DNA of 64,000 nucleotides from MedAcidi-G1 sp002713545 (lineage in GTDB: Bacteria; Actinomycetota; Acidimicrobiia; Acidimicrobiales; MedAcidi-G1), in the NCBI GenBank assembly GCA_964013895.1, contig CAXGYF010000001.1:62001-126000 (forward strand), in the 5' to 3' direction. Every line of letters begins with the position of its first letter. The stretch's first letter is position 1. The notes beneath the pieces were generated by a model, which was not told the DNA's origin, ran no database searches, and was given only the letters and a program-made list of their open reading frames with translations. The position numbers and the translations under genes are program-made. Below are positions 54,158 to 62,756 of this stretch, piece by piece.

Positions 54158-54758
54158 ACTTCTCTAATCGAGCTTCGACTTCTTCGATGACTTGCTGAGA
54201 TACTTTGTCAACTGTTCCTGATCCATCAATTACTATCCAACGGTCAGGATCATCAGAAGCCATTAATCTGTATGCATTCATAACACGAGAATGAAAATCA
54301 TCACCAGCGTTTTCAATACGATCTAGATTTTCCCCCCGCCTGTTGGCGGCAAGTGGAGCGGCAACATCAATCAAGACAATTAAATCCGCTTTTAAACCCT
54401 GTGTCGCAAATATTGATATGTCAAGAATTTCTTCTGGTCCTAATCCACGTCCATACCCTTGGTAAGCAATTGAGGACTCAAGAAACCTATCGCTTACAAC
54501 AGTCTTATTCTGTTCGATTGCCGGCCTTACTACTTCTTCAACATGTTGCGCTCTGGCTGCAGCAATCATCAAAGCTTCAGCACGATCAGAAAGTCCTTCT
54601 CTGTTCTTGTCAAGTACCATGTCCCGAAGCTTTTCACCGAGTTCAGTTCCACCAGGTTCTCTTGTATATATCGCATCAAGGTGTTCCGCTAATAAACGCG
54701 CCTGCGTAGACTTTCCCGAACCATCTGGTCCTTCTACAGTGATTAAATACCCTGTCAC
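54144..54758 (-). CDS. tmk: thymidylate kinase
   Basis: 204-residue dTMP kinase. P-loop GPDGSGKST (residues 9-17), TREPGGTELGEKLRD for the base/substrate, DRFLESSIAYQGYGRGL (DRx motif) and the LID region LAANRRGENLDRIEN. Makes dTDP. Overlaps the MFS gene upstream by 4 bp and holB downstream by 14 bp. Confidence 0.95.
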   Translation of the reverse strand: MTGYLITVEGPDGSGKSTQARLLAEHLDAIYTREPGGTELGEKLRDMVLDKNREGLSDRAEALMIAAARAQHVEEVVRPAIEQNKTVVSDRFLESSIAYQGYGRGLGPEEILDISIFATQGLKADLIVLIDVAAPLAANRRGENLDRIENAGDDFHSRVMNAYRLMASDDPDRWIVIDGSGTVDKVSQQVIEEVEARLEKYAKN

Positions 54759-56173
54759 AAGTTTTTCTCCTCAGTGGTTTCAGAAAACCGCTTTGTTTCA
54801 CCAACCCTCAAGGAAACCTTAGATAAAACACCAGCAGAAAAGACAATTAAAGCCGCCAGCCACAAACTTATTCTCACACCCGGAACAGCAATTTCTAAAC
54901 CAAGTATCTCAATATCACGATCCCACAGAAGGCTTGAAAGTCTATCTAAGCCATCTTCTACTAAAGGACCAATCACTAGCGCTAACAAGACACAGGCTCT
55001 TACAAGCAAATAGAAAGTCGCAAAAATACGACCTCTCATATGGTCTTCAACATTTTCATGCAAAAGAGTAAATCCAACTACATATGTAACGCCTAAACAG
55101 ATTCCTCCAACAAACAACATCACCATCGCAAAATGAATTTGGCCAGTAGAAACTGTTGCGAATAACGAAATTCCTGCCCCAAAAAGAACCCACGTGAATA
55201 TTTTTGCCTTATCAATCGTGTTTCTAAAAAAGAAAACTAAAAGAACCCCTGCACCTACACCAAAACCTAAAGCGGTCAATAGAACCCCAAATCCAGATTT
55301 TCCAGCTCCCAGCAATTCATCTGTGTAGATAACTCCTAAAGGAATAACCATTCCTGCACCTAACATCGCTGTCGCCAACCCTGCGTTAACAGTGCGGACA
55401 ACAGGATTAATAAACGCAAATTGCCAACCTTGCTTAAGATCGTTAATAGGATCAGCCAAATATTTTTTGACCCCACGACTATCTGATTTTTTGACTCGTG
55501 GATTCTCGGGAAGAGTAAGTGTGGAAATAATTAGTGCAGTAATCAGAAAAGAAACTGCATTGGCATAAAAAGCCAACCCCATGTCGTCTAGTCTTATGTT
55601 GTCTGCCCAACTCGAATCAAATAACGCGGTTGAAAGACGACCAAATAATGCCATTAGACCTGCACCTAAAGGAAACGTTCCATACGCCGCAACAAGCGAC
55701 AAAGAATTAGCGCTTGTCAAAAACTTTTCAGAAACCAGATTAGGAACTGATGCTTCTTTAGCTGGAGACCACAACATAGTTAAAGCCTCGAGTATTAACG
55801 AAGCGATAAAGAGTCCTATTAAGTTGTTAATAAATGGCAAAACAATCATTACCATCGCCCTACCAATATCGCAAAAAACCATGACGCGTTTTCGATTCCA
55901 ACGATCAACAAACACACCCGCTAAAGGTCCGAAGAAAAAACCTGGTGCAATTCGCGCACCCAAAACAAGACTTAAGGCTGCGCCTTCATTCCCAGAACCA
56001 ACTCTTATAGCCAAGATGCTTATTGCTAATAGACCAAGCCAATCACCAGTTGCAGATACAACTTGGGCTATCCAAAGTCTGAAAAAACTGGGCGAGTCAA
56101 AAGCTTTTTCTGTGAAATGAGTGAAGTGTAAATGTAACCGTCTATTCTTGTTATCTTGTTTTCCAAGACTCAT
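54755..56173 (-). CDS. MFS transporter
   Basis: 472-residue major facilitator with about 12 segments. N-terminal SFFRLWIAQVVSATGDWLGLLAISILAIR, GPLAGVFVDRWNRKRVMVFCDIGRA and EASVPNLVSEKFLTSANSLSLVAAYG, the MFS_3/enterobactin-exporter pattern also seen in the MFS at 19175. The N-terminus may begin a little later. It is set in the topA-tmk-holB order, sometimes seen in this group. Substrate unknown. Confidence 0.87.
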   Translation of the reverse strand: MSLGKQDNKNRRLHLHFTHFTEKAFDSPSFFRLWIAQVVSATGDWLGLLAISILAIRVGSGNEGAALSLVLGARIAPGFFFGPLAGVFVDRWNRKRVMVFCDIGRAMVMIVLPFINNLIGLFIASLILEALTMLWSPAKEASVPNLVSEKFLTSANSLSLVAAYGTFPLGAGLMALFGRLSTALFDSSWADNIRLDDMGLAFYANAVSFLITALIISTLTLPENPRVKKSDSRGVKKYLADPINDLKQGWQFAFINPVVRTVNAGLATAMLGAGMVIPLGVIYTDELLGAGKSGFGVLLTALGFGVGAGVLLVFFFRNTIDKAKIFTWVLFGAGISLFATVSTGQIHFAMVMLFVGGICLGVTYVVGFTLLHENVEDHMRGRIFATFYLLVRACVLLALVIGPLVEDGLDRLSSLLWDRDIEILGLEIAVPGVRISLWLAALIVFSAGVLSKVSLRVGETKRFSETTEEKNL

Positions 56174-56217
56174 AACAGCCCCTATTTAACTAAAACTAAT
56201 CTCTCGCACATAAACCA

Positions 56218-59200
56218 TCAAACTTTTGCTCTTCTCTCAGCTAAAAGCTCAACTGCTCTCTCGTCGGTAATTTCTTCAACCGAATCTCCCAATTGGAGAC
56301 TCGCGTTGGTTTTACCATCAGTTACGTAAGGCCCCCATTGGCCTTCCTTCAAAAGTATCGGCTTTTCCGACACAGGATCTAAGCCCAATTCTTTTAATGG
56401 AGGCTTAGCCGCTCTACGGCCAAACTTTTTGGGTTGAGCGAGTAATTCTAAACACTCCTCTAGAGAGATTGTTAAAAGTTCTTCTTCGGTAGCAATATTT
56501 CTAGTTTCTACACCTTTTTTCAAGTACGGTCCGTAGGGGCCATTCTGTACCGTTATCTCTTCGCCATTTTCTGGATCTACTCCAACTGTTCTTGGAAGAC
56601 TTAAAAGTTGAAGAGCGTCTTCAAAAGTAACTCTCTCTAAAGTCATGGTGTCAAAAAGAGAGGATGTTTTAGGTTTAGGCTGTTGTTTCAAATCTTCAAA
56701 ACGTTCGACTTCTGTAATTACTTGTTCTATATTTTCAAATTCTTTTAAAACTTCAAATATTTCTTCTAAAACTTTCAGTTGTGAATCAGAATTTTTAGTA
56801 CTTAATATCTCTTTTTTATAAGCCGAACTTTCAAAAATTTGATTCAAAAGATCTGCAGGGGTGGGATGATCGAAAGATGAAAGTGAACTGCAAAAATCGG
56901 TAAATCCTTTAACCCCTTTTAAGGCAGTTCCTTTTATTCCTAACTTTTCAGCTTGCTCTAAAGCCTCAAAAAGACTGATTCCATTACTTTCTGCAAATGT
57001 TTTAGCTTTATCTATAGAACTTTTGCCTATTCCTCTTTTTGGGGAATTAAGCACTCGTAAAACTGCATCATCGTTTTTTAAAGAATCAGATAACTTTAGG
57101 TATCCAATCGCTACCTTCGTGATTTTCAAATGATGAGGGAGTCGAAACAACTTTCCCTCACGTGAAGAAGCTTTCGGCCATTGTGGAAACCGCCCTAATG
57201 AAACATAAGCTCCAAACCTTCCCTGCTTGGCTACAACAGGTAAGCCTGTTTCTGGATCTATTCCCAACTCTCTATCCGGTGGTGCGTTTATATATTCAAG
57301 TGCTTTGTCAACCGTTAATTGATCAAGAGGTAGATCTTCTGGCACGCCAGCGGTATCTTCTCGACACTCGACGTAGGGAGACCTTGCATATCTTGCAAAA
57401 ACAGCCTCTCCATCCGAAGTTTTTCCTAACGGCACACCGCAGACAGCCCTTGGGTCAATTTCATCTTCTCGTTCGACTACTTTTGTATGTAGTCCTATGT
57501 CTCCATCAATACCATCAAAATAGAAAGCTTGAAGATAAGCATTTTTTTCCCACATGCCATTTGAAATATCATCTAGTGCTACTTCCATTTCTGCTGTGAA
57601 TTTGTAATCGACTAATTTAGGAAAATGCGCTTCTAATAACTGTGTTACTGCAAATCCTTTTACGGTAGGGATTAATGCTGTTCCTTTTTTCCAGGCATAT
57701 TCTCGTTGAATAATTCTTCCAAGAATGGCTGCGTAAGTACTTGGTCTTCCAATGCCTTCTTCTTCTAGTCTTTTAACTAATGAAGCTTCTGTATATCTGG
57801 CCGGTGGTTTTGTGGAGTGTCCTTCCGGGGTTGAATCGACCACACTAACTGTCTGACCGATCTTGACTTGAGGCAGAACTTGATCTTCACCAGAAGAATT
57901 ATCTTCATCGGTTTCGTTATCATCTACATCTTCTATATAGACCTGACGGAAACCTTGATGATTTATCACCGTTCCAGATACAGAAAACGTTAAAGATTTT
58001 TCTTTATTACTTTTTTCCTCAACTATCGAACCTTCAAGTTTCACACTTACTGTCTCACCAGTTGCATCCGTCATCTGCGAAGCAATTGTCCTCTTCCAAA
58101 TCATTTCGTAAATCAAATATTCATCTTTGGATAATTCTTTAGAAAGATCGTCAGGGGATTTAAAGTTTTCACCTGCAGGACGAATAGCTTCATGAGCTTC
58201 TTGGGCATTACGTGTTTTGTTCTTATATAAACGAGCTTCATCGGGTAAATAAACAGCCCCATAAGAAGTTTCTATCGTTCTACGAGCAGCCGAAAGTGCT
58301 GAGTCTGAAAGAGTGGTGCTGTCAGTTCTCATATAAGTAATATGACCGTTTTGATAAAGACTCTGAGCTATTCCCATTGCCCGGCTTGCGGAGAAACGAA
58401 GTTTTCTTCCAGCTTCTTGTTGAAAAGTAGATGTCGTGAAAGGCGATGCGGGACGCCTTCGATAAGGCTTCGGTTCAACTGATGCAACTTTTAAAGATTT
58501 TTTCTTTAACAATGATGACAAGCTATTCGCTGAGTCCTCATCAAGAACACTCACCAAATCAGAGTCCCATTTCCCTTTTTCATTAAAGTCTTTTCCAGTT
58601 GCAACACGAAGATCATCAATTTCTATCAAACGAGCTGAAAAAGTTTCATTAGCGTCTGTAATTGCATCAACTTTTAATCCCCAATAATCAGCTGTTTTAA
58701 ACTTCATTCGTTCGCGCTCACGCTCGATAACAAGTCTTGTGGCGGGACTTTGGACTCTTCCTGCTGATGCACCCCCTCCAACTTTTGTTCGCGTGATATT
58801 AGAAAGTTCAAATCCGTAAATGCGGTCTAGTATCCTGCGCGCCTCTTGGGCTTCAACAAGATCTTTTCCCAAATCACGTGTATTACTTAAAGCTTCAGTA
58901 ATCGCTTCTTTCGTGATTTCGTTGAAAACCATTCTCTTAACCGGCACGGAAGGTTTTAAAACTTCAAGTAGATGCCATGCAATGGCTTCACCCTCACGGT
59001 CTTCATCTGTCGCGAGAAAAAGCTCATCAACTTTTTTTAAAGCTTTTTTTAACTGTGACACTTGTTTTTTACTATTCGGACTTATCTCATATAAAGGTTC
59101 AAAATTGTTGTATACGTCAATCCCCAGTTTTCCAAAACGTTCCTTTTTATCTTCTGGTACATCTTTTGGGCTAATTAGGTCTCGTATATGCCCCACGGAA

Positions 59201-59307
59201 GAATCGACGATGTAACCATCACCCAAATACTTTTCAATAGTTTTTGCTTTTGCTGGAGATTCAACAATTACTAATGCTGTCACGTCTTCTACTTTGTTCA
59301 CACTCAA
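56218..59307 (-). CDS. topA: DNA topoisomerase I with a PcrA/UvrD 2B-like insert
   Basis: 1029 residues, long against about 850-950 for actinobacterial TopA. Toprim: ALVIVESPAKAKTIEKYL and DEDREGEAIAWHL. Catalytic Tyr325 in GHITYMRTDS. Zinc-free C-terminal Toprim_C_Rpt repeats (GRFGAYVSLG; NGPYGPYLKKG; EGQWGPYVTDG). Between the first repeat and KPKTSSLF, which are usually near each other, there is an extra stretch of about 165 residues (720-885) closely like the 2B region of PcrA/UvrD. Start: TTG 59307, GTG 59301 and a further GTG are all possible. Follows nhaA with 24 bp and precedes MFS-tmk-holB. Confidence 0.95.
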   Translation of the reverse strand: MSVNKVEDVTALVIVESPAKAKTIEKYLGDGYIVDSSVGHIRDLISPKDVPEDKKERFGKLGIDVYNNFEPLYEISPNSKKQVSQLKKALKKVDELFLATDEDREGEAIAWHLLEVLKPSVPVKRMVFNEITKEAITEALSNTRDLGKDLVEAQEARRILDRIYGFELSNITRTKVGGGASAGRVQSPATRLVIERERERMKFKTADYWGLKVDAITDANETFSARLIEIDDLRVATGKDFNEKGKWDSDLVSVLDEDSANSLSSLLKKKSLKVASVEPKPYRRRPASPFTTSTFQQEAGRKLRFSASRAMGIAQSLYQNGHITYMRTDSTTLSDSALSAARRTIETSYGAVYLPDEARLYKNKTRNAQEAHEAIRPAGENFKSPDDLSKELSKDEYLIYEMIWKRTIASQMTDATGETVSVKLEGSIVEEKSNKEKSLTFSVSGTVINHQGFRQVYIEDVDDNETDEDNSSGEDQVLPQVKIGQTVSVVDSTPEGHSTKPPARYTEASLVKRLEEEGIGRPSTYAAILGRIIQREYAWKKGTALIPTVKGFAVTQLLEAHFPKLVDYKFTAEMEVALDDISNGMWEKNAYLQAFYFDGIDGDIGLHTKVVEREDEIDPRAVCGVPLGKTSDGEAVFARYARSPYVECREDTAGVPEDLPLDQLTVDKALEYINAPPDRELGIDPETGLPVVAKQGRFGAYVSLGRFPQWPKASSREGKLFRLPHHLKITKVAIGYLKLSDSLKNDDAVLRVLNSPKRGIGKSSIDKAKTFAESNGISLFEALEQAEKLGIKGTALKGVKGFTDFCSSLSSFDHPTPADLLNQIFESSAYKKEILSTKNSDSQLKVLEEIFEVLKEFENIEQVITEVERFEDLKQQPKPKTSSLFDTMTLERVTFEDALQLLSLPRTVGVDPENGEEITVQNGPYGPYLKKGVETRNIATEEELLTISLEECLELLAQPKKFGRRAAKPPLKELGLDPVSEKPILLKEGQWGPYVTDGKTNASLQLGDSVEEITDERAVELLAERRAKV
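56653..57150 (-). other. insert in TopA resembling PcrA/UvrD domain 2B
   Basis: Residues about 720-885 of TopA. The stretch KITKVAIGYLKLSDSLKNDD, then AVLRVLNSPKRGIGKSSIDK, ESNGISLFEALEQAE and LEEIFEVLKEFENI follows the order of PcrA: LLAYLRVI-x-NPDDD-LRIINVPKRGIG-STIDK-...-LSLFEAL-...-NLDEFLSVTKHFEN. The helicase motifs for ATP (Walker A, Walker B) are not in the protein. Recognition is from memory of the PcrA sequence. Confidence 0.8.
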
Positions 59308-59331
59308 ACACTGGTTGTCAAGTACTCCCAG

Positions 59332-60750
59332 TTAATTAATTTGAGCAACTTCTTTATTTTCCTCAAAAAAACTAGCGTCTTGTTCAACTACTTTGACACT
59401 TCGTAAAAATAATATTCCTATGATTGCAGCTAACGCAGAAGCTAGAAGAATCCCTACTTTAGATTCGTCTTGCAAAATATTATTATCATAAGCAAGAGCT
59501 GTCATAAACATAGAAACAGTAAAACCTATTCCTGAAATCGCAGAAATTCCCAATACATGCCGGAAATTTGAATTATCAGGCAATTTAGATACTCGTAACT
59601 TAATTGCTATAAAAGTAAACAATGAAACTCCAACTATTTTTCCAACAACTAACCCGGCCACAACTCCTCTCGTAACATCGGAAGAGGCTGCGTCTGACAG
59701 AGATTCTGAACTTATTTCAACACCAGCATTTGCCAGAGCGAAAATAGGAACGATTATGAAACCTGTGAGTGGGTGAAGTAAATTTTCAAACCTTTCTGTG
59801 GTCGGCATAGATGCGTTGAGATGAAAAGTAGCTTTTCGTAAACCAGAAAAGTCAGTCTGTGCTTCCATAGCAGGCCGAACTGCTTCAGAAACTGTATTTT
59901 TGTCACCGATGAGAGCTGTAGCTGGAGTTAATAGTCCCATAATTACACCAGCAATCGTGGCGTGAACTCCAGATTGAAAAAGTGAGTACCAAAGTAATAT
60001 TCCCAAAGCAATATATATAGGGGTGTACCTGACATTTAATTTCTTTAAAACGATTACTCCTAAAACTGTTAAGGCGGATACATAAAGCCACTCAGAAGCA
60101 AGATCTTCAGTGTAAAAAAAAGCAATTACTAAAATTCCGCCAATGTCATCGACTATTGCCAGAGTTAACAAAAAAACTTTCATTACGCTCGGAACTCTCG
60201 GTCCTAAAAGTGAGACCACGCCGATAGCGAACGCAATATCTGTTGCCATAGGTATACCCCATCCATCTGATGCTTCGCCCGATGAATTAAAAGCAAAAAA
60301 TATAACTGCAGGTACGACCATTCCTCCAACTGCAGCTATCAACGGCAATAAAGCGTCTCGTAATTTTTTTAAGTGTCCCGTAACCATTTCACGTTTAATC
60401 TCAAGGCCAACCACAAAAAAGAAAAGAACCATTAATACATCATTTACGAACTGACCCAATGTGATGGGATGTCCATGATGGTCTAACGAAATTGAATCTC
60501 CCAAGGAAACCCTAATTTCAGTAGCCCAAAGATCGTTATAACTACCTGACCACGGTGAATTAGCCCAGATAAGAGCAATTAATGCAGCTACAACTAACAA
60601 GATTCCACTTGAAGCCTCGATTCCCAAAAAATTCCGGACAGGAAGTCCTATGCTCTTGGCTAAGCGCCGATTACTACCCAGCCATGTATTTTCAGAAATT
60701 ATTTTTCTACTAACCATAGTTTTCCCATAAAACTTAGAAATTGACGCCAT
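59332..60750 (-). CDS. nhaA: Na+/H+ antiporter NhaA
   Basis: 472-residue sodium/proton antiporter. The ion-binding Asp pair is in LLTLAIVDDIGGIL (TM5), with MVTGHLKKLRDALLPLIAAVGGMVVPA and GWGIPMATDIAFAIGVVSLLGPRVP conserved. About 12 membrane helices. The N-terminal ~35 residues before GLPVRNFLG are variable; the start may be at the second Met (60717). Gives pH and salt homeostasis, as expected in seawater. Divergence to the STAS/anti-sigma genes upstream on the same strand. Confidence 0.94.
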   Translation of the reverse strand: MASISKFYGKTMVSRKIISENTWLGSNRRLAKSIGLPVRNFLGIEASSGILLVVAALIALIWANSPWSGSYNDLWATEIRVSLGDSISLDHHGHPITLGQFVNDVLMVLFFFVVGLEIKREMVTGHLKKLRDALLPLIAAVGGMVVPAVIFFAFNSSGEASDGWGIPMATDIAFAIGVVSLLGPRVPSVMKVFLLTLAIVDDIGGILVIAFFYTEDLASEWLYVSALTVLGVIVLKKLNVRYTPIYIALGILLWYSLFQSGVHATIAGVIMGLLTPATALIGDKNTVSEAVRPAMEAQTDFSGLRKATFHLNASMPTTERFENLLHPLTGFIIVPIFALANAGVEISSESLSDAASSDVTRGVVAGLVVGKIVGVSLFTFIAIKLRVSKLPDNSNFRHVLGISAISGIGFTVSMFMTALAYDNNILQDESKVGILLASALAAIIGILFLRSVKVVEQDASFFEENKEVAQIN

Positions 60751-60803
60751 TGTTTAAACACAAACAACCTGACACTCAACCTATTTTACTCCAACCTTTG
60801 CAA

Positions 60804-61241
60804 TTAAGAATTGTTACTGTTCGAACTATTAATAGTCATATGAACTACCGTGCCGTCTGGCCCAGACTTTATCTCTAGCCCATCTGACATTTCGCGCATT
60901 ATAGATAGACCTAAACCTCTTTCATGTTGTAAACGTTCGGGGCTTTCTGTGGGTGGTAAATCTCGGATCAAGTCAACATCAAAACCAGTCGCATTATCTC
61001 TGACTTCAACTTCAATAGCAGAATCAGTCAATTTGCATAAAACATAAAGCCGTTCAGAGATTGAATTTTTTTCTTGTGCGCGAATCGCGTTTGTTAAAGC
61101 TTCTGATACGACAAGTCGCAAATCTGCAATACGGGCAGTGCTTAATTCAGGATTTGTTGCTGCCAATGAACCAACTACTGCTCGCACTAATTGAACATAA
61201 TCAACTCGTACCGGAATGCTTAATTCGATTTCTCCAGTCAC
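60804..61241 (-). CDS. anti-sigma regulatory factor (HATPase, RsbW/SpoIIAB-like)
   Basis: 145-residue GHKL ATPase domain: N-box VSEALTNAIRA near 47, G1 box DNATGFDVD, and G2 box GLGLSIMREM. This group includes serine kinases that phosphorylate STAS anti-anti-sigma proteins and hold sigma factors. The partner STAS gene is just upstream (13 bp). The target sigma factor is unknown; a sigma-70 factor is encoded 1.5 kb away but is not a SigB-type. Confidence 0.9.
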   Translation of the reverse strand: MTGEIELSIPVRVDYVQLVRAVVGSLAATNPELSTARIADLRLVVSEALTNAIRAQEKNSISERLYVLCKLTDSAIEVEVRDNATGFDVDLIRDLPPTESPERLQHERGLGLSIMREMSDGLEIKSGPDGTVVHMTINSSNSNNS

Positions 61242-61254
61242 TTTAAGTCACTAA

Positions 61255-61587
61255 CTAACCTGAAAAGGTTTCATAAGTAGAGTCGATATTAAAAATCTTG
61301 TCCAACTCGCAAAGTCTAAAAATTTTTTTCAATTCAACGTCTACGCCTATTAAAAACAAATCCCCCTGATTTGAACGCACACGCCGAAGTCCACCGATAA
61401 TTGAACCAAGACCGGAAGAATCTATAAAATGAACTGCGGAAAAATCAAGAACTATGAAAATATTTCCTTGAGACACTTCCTGTACTATTGCCTGTCTAAG
61501 GATCGGAGCTCCCGCCATATCTAAGTCTCCAATAAGGTCAAGAAACACATTTTCTTCTTTTGTAGAACGTTGAATTTCAAGTTTCAT
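61255..61587 (-). CDS. STAS-domain anti-anti-sigma factor
   Basis: 110-residue STAS protein. The phosphorylation loop FIDSSGLGSI, with the regulatory Ser near 56-57, is intact. Phosphorylated by the partner kinase; when dephosphorylated it would trap the kinase and free the sigma factor (family knowledge). A PP2C phosphatase is not in the window. ATG at 61587, divergent from the HAD gene. Confidence 0.92.
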   Translation of the reverse strand: MKLEIQRSTKEENVFLDLIGDLDMAGAPILRQAIVQEVSQGNIFIVLDFSAVHFIDSSGLGSIIGGLRRVRSNQGDLFLIGVDVELKKIFRLCELDKIFNIDSTYETFSG

Positions 61588-61688
61588 GTGACTCCAATAA
61601 ATACTTTCTTTTAATACGCTAGAGCCCTGTTACTTGTTTTATTTACATCGCTCTTCATAATTCCTCATCTTGGATCTAAGATTATTCT

Positions 61689-62468
61689 GTGGAAGCTGCT
61701 TTTTTTGACTTAGATAAAACAGTTATAGCTAAGACTTCAATAATTGCCTATGCACCTACTTTGCGAAAAAGCGGTTATTTAAGTGTCCCTATGGCTGTTA
61801 GAACTGCATGGGGACACTTACTGTTCAAATTTTTTGGCGCTGACGAAAAAAGTCTCGACAAGGCAAGGAAAACTGCGCTCCGTTTAGCAACTGGTATGAA
61901 TCAGAAGGCAATGAAAAGGCTCGTACGGGACAATCTAACCGAAGTAATCGAACCGATTGTTTACGATGATGCAATCGATTTAATAGAGGATCATAAACTA
62001 AAAGGGCACCTAGTAGTACTAATTTCAGCAAGTCCAACAGAAATAGTTGAGCCATTAGCAGAGCATTTAGGCATTGATGACTTTATAGCTACCACGCCTG
62101 TTGTGGACTCTGAAGGTCGTTACACGGGCGAGGTTGAATTTTATGCTGCTGGTTCGCATAAAGCAGAAGCGATAACAGATCTATCTTCGAGAAAAAATAT
62201 TTCTCTGGAAAATTCTTGGGCATATTCTGACTCCTCAACGGATATGCCAATGTTGGAGTTAGTGGGAAATCCGGTAGCTGTTAACCCAGATAGAGAACTT
62301 CGAAAACAGGCAGAAGAAAAAAACTGGCCAATATTAGAATTCGTTCGACCGGTAGCTTTGGGGGATCGTGTCCCTCTAAACCGCAAGTGGATTGCTATAA
62401 CAGTTCTAACTTTTCTTTTAGTCACAGGAATCATAAAAACTTTTAAACGTTTCCGTTCGAATAACTAA
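61689..62468 (+). CDS. HAD-IB family phosphatase
   Basis: 259-residue haloacid dehalogenase of subfamily IB (SerB-like). Motif I FFDLDKTVI (D7, D9), motif II LISASP, motif III Lys in SHKAEAI, motif IV YSDSSTDMPML. The cap between is helical (about 15-95). One C-terminal membrane helix (about 237-253) ends in FKRFRSNN, so it is membrane-tethered. By family it is a phosphoserine- or lipid-phosphate-type hydrolase. GTG start. Its TAA shares CTAA with a small convergent ORF. Confidence 0.9.
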   Translation: MEAAFFDLDKTVIAKTSIIAYAPTLRKSGYLSVPMAVRTAWGHLLFKFFGADEKSLDKARKTALRLATGMNQKAMKRLVRDNLTEVIEPIVYDDAIDLIEDHKLKGHLVVLISASPTEIVEPLAEHLGIDDFIATTPVVDSEGRYTGEVEFYAAGSHKAEAITDLSSRKNISLENSWAYSDSSTDMPMLELVGNPVAVNPDRELRKQAEEKNWPILEFVRPVALGDRVPLNRKWIAITVLTFLLVTGIIKTFKRFRSNN

Positions 62469-62539
62469 ATAGAGCGAACCTTACGAACTGCCACTGAAAT
62501 AAGTGCTCCTAGTGCTAAAAGCATCAAAAACTTTTTCAT
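62465..62539 (-). CDS. candidate 24-residue membrane peptide
   Basis: ATG at 62539 to TAG at 62465: a short basic start (MKKFL), a hydrophobic core (MLLALGALISVAV) and a basic end (RKVRSI). The TAG overlaps the HAD gene TAA as CTAA, as in other convergent pairs in this window. No Shine-Dalgarno is seen, so a leaderless message is possible. Too short to be sure. Confidence 0.4.
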   Translation of the reverse strand: MKKFLMLLALGALISVAVRKVRSI

Positions 62540-62651
62540 AAAAGAATGATACGTGCGTGTAAAGGGTAATTACATAAGCAAAGGATGAAATTGTTTTTAC
62601 TATTTTTAATGAATGCATGCATTTAGGTTCTGACACAATACGGTCTTCTAT

Positions 62652-62747
62652 GGAGGTGTCCGAGTACCTGGTGGGCTCCCCCGCCTTCAAAGCGGGCGGG
62701 ACAGGCGATCCCTGTCCGGCGGGTTCGATTCCCGTCCACCTCCGCCA
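62652..62747 (+). tRNA. selC: selenocysteine tRNA (UCA)
   Basis: Folds as tRNA-Sec: acceptor GGAGGTGT opposite CCACCTCC (the eighth position, T-C, unpaired), anticodon loop CTTCAAA (UCA) in a CCCGC/GCGGG stem, a long variable arm (GGACAGG/CCTGTCC), T arm GCGGG-TTCGATT-CCCGT, then G73 and an encoded CCA. selA, selB and selD are not in the window. It lies between the HAD gene and a convergent sigma gene. A 12-bp palindrome AATGCATGCATT is at 62612-62623 upstream. Confidence 0.95.
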
Positions 62748-62756
62748 AGATTATTT

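Noticed and set aside
62481..62690. 69-residue minus-strand open frame
   Set aside because: It runs into the tRNA-Sec gene and overlaps the 24-residue peptide candidate in another frame; composition is not protein-like.
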